From contig NZ_JAUZEE010000013.1 of NCBI RefSeq assembly GCF_030705305.1, forward strand, positions 1 through 64,000: a DNA stretch of 64,000 bases, given 5' to 3'. This stretch comes from Leptothrix discophora. GTDB taxonomy: Bacteria > Pseudomonadota > Gammaproteobacteria > Burkholderiales > Burkholderiaceae_C. Below, piece after piece: positions 60,820 to 64,000 of the stretch. The translations under genes were made by a program, and so were the position numbers. Every line of letters starts with the position of its first letter. Positions within the stretch are counted from its first letter, which is position 1. The notes under the pieces are model-generated. The model was not told the origin of the DNA. It was given only the letters and a program-made list of their open reading frames with translations, and did no database searches.

Positions 60820-61527
60820 ATGTCCAGCGCACCCGCCCAAGTCCCCGCCGCGACCCCTGCCGGCAACCTCGCCACCCAGGTCTACACCGAGCTGAAGTCG
60901 CAGATGCACGAGTTCCAGCTCGTGCCGGGCGACCGCTTCTCCGAGGCCGAGATCGCGGCCCGCCTGGGCGTCAGCCGCACGCCGGTGCGCGAGGCGCTGT
61001 TCCGGCTGCGCAACGAGGGCCTGCTCGATGTCGAGGCCAAGAGCGGCTGGTTCGTCCGGCCGATCGACTTCGACCGTCTGGAGCAGCTCTACGACCTGCG
61101 CGTGCTGCTGGAGAGTGCCTGCGTCGCCCGGCTGTGCGCCCGCAGCGAGCCGGCGCCGGAGCTGGATGCGCTGAAGGCGGTCTGGCTGGTGCCGGCGGCC
61201 GAGCGTGTCCTCGACGGGCGCGAAGTCGGTGCGCTCGACGAGGCCTTCCACGCCACGCTGGTGCGTGCGGCCGGCAACGACGAGATCGCGCGGGTCCACT
61301 GGGACGTCACCGAGCGCATCCGCATCATCCGGCGGCTGGACTTCACCCGGGCCGATCGCATCGAGGCGACCTGGGGCGAACACGCCAAGATCCTGCGCGC
61401 CGTCGTCCAGCGCAAGGCCGACCAGGCGCAGCTGCTGCTGCGCAGCCACATCGAGCAGAGCAAGGCCGAGGTGCGCAGCATCTCGCTGGCCGCGCTGCAC
61501 GAGGCTCGCCAGCGCAGCCGGCGCTGA
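60820..61527 (+). CDS. GntR/FCD-family transcriptional regulator
   Basis: A 235-residue regulator. N-terminal winged helix (FSEAEIAARLGVSRTPVREALFRLRNEGLL, residues about 40-70) is the GntR motif; residues about 88-220 form an FCD effector domain with the metal-binding Asp and His residues (LDEAFHATLVRAAGN, WGEHAKILRAV, LRSHIEQS). The ATG at 60820 is chosen; GTG at 60799 is possible. It lies between the two operons whose upstream DNA carries the same 17-base motif, so it very likely binds both and senses the substrate. Confidence 0.93.
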   Translation: MSSAPAQVPAATPAGNLATQVYTELKSQMHEFQLVPGDRFSEAEIAARLGVSRTPVREALFRLRNEGLLDVEAKSGWFVRPIDFDRLEQLYDLRVLLESACVARLCARSEPAPELDALKAVWLVPAAERVLDGREVGALDEAFHATLVRAAGNDEIARVHWDVTERIRIIRRLDFTRADRIEATWGEHAKILRAVVQRKADQAQLLLRSHIEQSKAEVRSISLAALHEARQRSRR

Positions 61528-61559
61528 GGCGCTCGCGGCACCGGCACGGGTCTTGCTGA

Positions 61560-61579
61560 ATACCAACTGGTATACCGAC
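61560..61579 (+). promoter_or_regulatory. GntR-type operator upstream of the BMP importer operon
   Basis: ATACCA-AC-TGGTAT (61560-61573) is a perfect 6-2-6 inverted repeat, followed by ACCGAC. The stretch 61563-61579 is the exact reverse complement of the motif at 57216-57232. TGCTGA precedes TACCA in both sites. It lies in the 155-base gap between the regulator gene and the importer gene. Confidence 0.75.
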
Positions 61580-61682
61580 ACGTGCACCGAGGCAGCGCCA
61601 GGACGCTGCGGCCGGCTCCCGGCCCGGATCGTGCGTGCGGTTTCGACCGAGCCCACGTCCTTCCCCTGACCCTGGAGCCGCC

Positions 61683-62786
61683 ATGCACCACGACCTCTCG
61701 CGCCGTCGCGCCCTTGCCCAGCTGTCCGCCGCCTCGCTCGCCACGATGGCACCCTGGGCCCTGGCCCAGAAGCCGCTGACGGTGGGCTACATCTACGTCG
61801 GACCGAAGGACGACTTCGGCTACAACCAGGCCCATGCCGAGGCGGCCGCGGAGATCCGCAAGCTCGCCGGCATCAAGGTGGTCGAGGAAGAGAACGTGCC
61901 CGAGACCAACGTGGTCCAGAAGACCATGCAGGGCATGATTTCCCAGGACGGTGCGGCGCTGCTGTTCCCGACCTCCTTCGGCTACTTCGACCCGCACATG
62001 CTGGCCATGGCCGCGAAGAACCCGAACGTCCGCTTCGCCCATTGCGGCGGCATGTGGACCGCCGGCAAGCACCCGGCCAGCACCGGCAGCTTCTTCGGCT
62101 ACATCGACGAGGCCCAGTACCTCAACGGCGTCATCGCCGGTCACATGAGCAAGAGCAAGAAGCTCGGCTTCGTGGCCGCCAAGCCCATCCCGCAGGTGCT
62201 GCGCAACATCAACGCCTTCACGATGGGCGCGCGCTCGGTCGACCCGAAGATCACGACCTCGGTGATCTTCACCGGCGACTGGTCCATGGCCGTCAAGGAA
62301 GCCGAGGCCACCAACAGCCTGGCCGACCAGGGCATCGACGTCTTCACCATGCACGTCGACGGCCCCAAGGTCATCGTCGAGACCGCCGCCAAGCGCGGCC
62401 GCATGGTCTGCGGCTACCACGCCAGCCAGGCCAAGCTCGCGCCCAACGCCTACCTGACCGGCGCGGAATGGAACTGGATCACCGCCTACAAGCAGATCAT
62501 CGAGGCGGCCCGCAGCGGTGCGCCGCACCCGAACTTCGTGCGCGGCGGCCTCAAGGACGGCTTCGTCAAGACCTCGCCCTACGGCGCGATGGTCAGCGAG
62601 GCCGCGCGCAAGAACGCCGATGCCGTCAAGGCGAAGATGGTCGCGGGCAGCTTCGACATCTTCGGCGGCGAGCTCAAGGACAACACCGGCAAGGTCGTCA
62701 TCCCCAAGGGCAAGGTCTACAAGCAGACCGACCTTGAACTCGAAGGCATGAACTACCTGGTCGAAGGCGTGATCGGCAAGGTCTGA
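61683..62786 (+). CDS. BMP-family ABC transporter substrate-binding protein
   Basis: A 367-residue BMP/PnrA-like periplasmic binding protein. Tat-like signal with SRRRALAQ and cleavage near ALAQ (about residue 28). The mature part has YIYVGPKDDFGYNQAH, the BMP ligand-pocket style, ALLFPTSFGY, KLGFVAAKPIPQVLRNINAF and GEWNW-like GAEWNWITAYKQI. BMP proteins usually bind nucleosides, purines or similar compounds. Located after the operator at 61560 and before a permease gene; the ATG at 61683 fits. Confidence 0.92.
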   Translation: MHHDLSRRRALAQLSAASLATMAPWALAQKPLTVGYIYVGPKDDFGYNQAHAEAAAEIRKLAGIKVVEEENVPETNVVQKTMQGMISQDGAALLFPTSFGYFDPHMLAMAAKNPNVRFAHCGGMWTAGKHPASTGSFFGYIDEAQYLNGVIAGHMSKSKKLGFVAAKPIPQVLRNINAFTMGARSVDPKITTSVIFTGDWSMAVKEAEATNSLADQGIDVFTMHVDGPKVIVETAAKRGRMVCGYHASQAKLAPNAYLTGAEWNWITAYKQIIEAARSGAPHPNFVRGGLKDGFVKTSPYGAMVSEAARKNADAVKAKMVAGSFDIFGGELKDNTGKVVIPKGKVYKQTDLELEGMNYLVEGVIGKV

Positions 62787-62814
62787 TTCCCCGGTCCTGA
62801 CCAGGAGGGCTGCG

Positions 62815-63963
62815 ATGGCTGCCGTCGAATCTTCCGGTCGCTGGCGCGATCCGGCCGAAGCCGTGCTGCTGCCGGTGCTGGCGCTGCTGGGCGCCTTGCT
62901 GGCCTTTGGCGTGTTCGTCTGGCTGTCCGGCCAGAGTGCGCTGGAGGCCTGGAAGCTGCTGTTCCTCGGCGCCTTCGGCGACAGCTTCTCGTGGCAGAAC
63001 ACCCTGCAGCGCGCGGCTCCGCTGATGCTCACCGCGCTGGCCGTGGCCCTGCCCGCGCAGGCCGGCCTGACGGTGATCGGCGGCGAAGGCGCGCTGGTGC
63101 TCGGCGCGCTGGCCGCAGCCGCCTTGCCCTATGCGTTGCCCGGCCTGGCCGGCACCGGTGGAACCGCGCTGATGCTGCTGGCGGGCGCGCTGGCCGGCGC
63201 GGCCTGGGTCGCGCTGGCGGGCTGGTTGCGGCAGGGTCGGGGCGTCAACGAGACCATCTCCAGCCTGCTGCTGTCCTACCTGGCGATCGCGCTGTTCAAG
63301 CATGTCGTGGAAGGCCCGCTGCGGGACCCGGCCAGCCTGAACAAGCCGTCGACGCAGCCGGTCGCGGAGTCGCTGCGCATCGCCGGCATGCCCTGGGACG
63401 GCTCGGTCACGGACGTTCACTGGGGCCTGGCCTGGGGCGTTGGCCTGTGCGTGGCGGCCGGCATCTGGCTGAGCTTCACCGCCTCCGGCTTCGCGATGCG
63501 GGTGGTCGGCGGCAACCTGCGCGCCGCCCGTGGCGTCGGCCTGCCGGCGCTGGCGCTGATCCTGGTTGCCTGCGGCCTGGGTGGCGCGGCAGCCGGCCTG
63601 GCCGGCGCGATCGAGGTCCTGGCGGTGCACACCTCGGCCAACGCCTCGCTGATCGCCGGGCTGGGCTACACCGGCATCCTGGTGGCCTTCGTGGCGCGAC
63701 ACAACCCGTGGGCCATCCCGCCGGTGGCCATCCTGTTCGGCGGCTTCGGCGCGGCCGGCAGCCTGCTGCAACGGCGGCTGGGCCTGCCGGACGCGTCGGT
63801 GCTGGTGCTGCAGGGCTTCGCCTTCGTGCTGATCCTGGCGGCCGAGGCCGGCAGGGGCCGGCTGCTGGCCGCACGCGCGGCCCGCACCCGGTCGACCGAG
63901 CCACCGCCCGCAGGCTCATCGAGCGAGCCTGCGCCCGTGGCGATGCCCGCCATCCCGACCTGA
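62815..63963 (+). CDS. ABC transporter permease (BMP/nucleoside type)
   Basis: A 382-residue branched-chain-type (BPD_transp_2) permease with about eight transmembrane helices. NTLQRAAPLMLTALAVALPAQAGL and GGEGALVLGALAAA (residues about 62-100) and ETISSLLLSYLAIALF are typical of the BMP-system permeases. The C-terminal 30 residues are hydrophilic and Pro/Ser/Glu-rich. It follows the binding protein by 28 bases (AGGAGGG Shine-Dalgarno) and would pair with a second permease and an ATPase beyond the edge. Confidence 0.9.
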   Translation: MAAVESSGRWRDPAEAVLLPVLALLGALLAFGVFVWLSGQSALEAWKLLFLGAFGDSFSWQNTLQRAAPLMLTALAVALPAQAGLTVIGGEGALVLGALAAAALPYALPGLAGTGGTALMLLAGALAGAAWVALAGWLRQGRGVNETISSLLLSYLAIALFKHVVEGPLRDPASLNKPSTQPVAESLRIAGMPWDGSVTDVHWGLAWGVGLCVAAGIWLSFTASGFAMRVVGGNLRAARGVGLPALALILVACGLGGAAAGLAGAIEVLAVHTSANASLIAGLGYTGILVAFVARHNPWAIPPVAILFGGFGAAGSLLQRRLGLPDASVLVLQGFAFVLILAAEAGRGRLLAARAARTRSTEPPPAGSSSEPAPVAMPAIPT

Positions 63964-63985
63964 ACGCCCGACGACCGGAGCCCCC

Positions 63986-64000
63986 ATGGACGCACAAGCC
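63986..64000 (+). CDS. Start of the next importer gene (truncated by the window edge)
   Basis: An ATG (63986) with GGAG six to nine bases upstream begins an open frame MDAQA that leaves the window. Position after the first permease suggests the second permease of the BMP importer, but only five codons are visible. Confidence 0.4.

Overview
The window is chromosomal DNA of a very GC-rich betaproteobacterium, most likely a Burkholderiales member of the Leptothrix/Rubrivivax/Sphaerotilus type. This rests on gene content and order (pyrG-kdsA-eno-ftsB, trmJ-cysE divergent from suhB, an MSHA-type pilus locus, a PEP-CTERM protein) and on codon use; no rRNA or tRNA gene is present to confirm it. Coding density is about 95%. 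No insertion sequence, prophage, CRISPR array or origin was recognised, and no gene-free stretch exceeds 300 bases (the longest are 41545-41784, 6740-6959 and 32749-32952, all promoter-type gaps).

Layout. 50-14800 (minus strand): a YkgJ-like cysteine-cluster protein and a 13-gene MSHA-type IV pilus locus (mshI, a PilN-like gene, J, K, L, E, G, A, Q, C-like, D, O, P). 14941-21150 (minus): pyrG-kdsA-eno-ftsB with a clear terminator, and panB-panC; pyrG has a consensus -10 and a leader that can pair with its Shine-Dalgarno sequence. 21303-25791 (minus): mutS, a proteasome-like Anbu protease and an alpha/beta hydrolase in one tight operon. 25930-26604: a nitroreductase. 26719-32748 (minus): suhB with a long disordered tail, the biotin ECF transporter bioMNY, and a coupled acyl-CoA ligase/thiolase pair. 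32953-38731: trmJ, cysE, mogA, darP, pmbA and an orphan TRAP binding protein. 38823-43760: two EamA transporters, an SDR lacking the usual Tyr/Lys, a quinone oxidoreductase and a DUF2189 membrane protein. 43881-51276 (minus): a PEP-CTERM protein and ribF-ileS-[aldo/keto reductase]-[flavin reductase]-lspA. 51355-57181: a P2-type cation ATPase, a retropepsin-like protease, yajQ, hicAB and murB.

57209-64000 (plus): a catabolic/uptake locus for a small ureido or amide compound. It encodes an allophanate-hydrolase-like amidase carrying what looks like an AtzG (DUF4089) domain at its C terminus, an AtzE-family amidase, an AtzH/HpxZ-like protein, a GntR/FCD regulator, and a BMP-family ABC importer that runs off the right edge. 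Both divergently oriented copies of a 17-bp operator-like sequence lie before the amidase operon and before the importer operon, so the regulator probably controls both. This locus, with its domain fusion and operator pair, is the most novel-looking part of the window. The orphan Anbu gene coupled to mutS, the bioMNY-ligase-thiolase operon and the pyrG leader come next.
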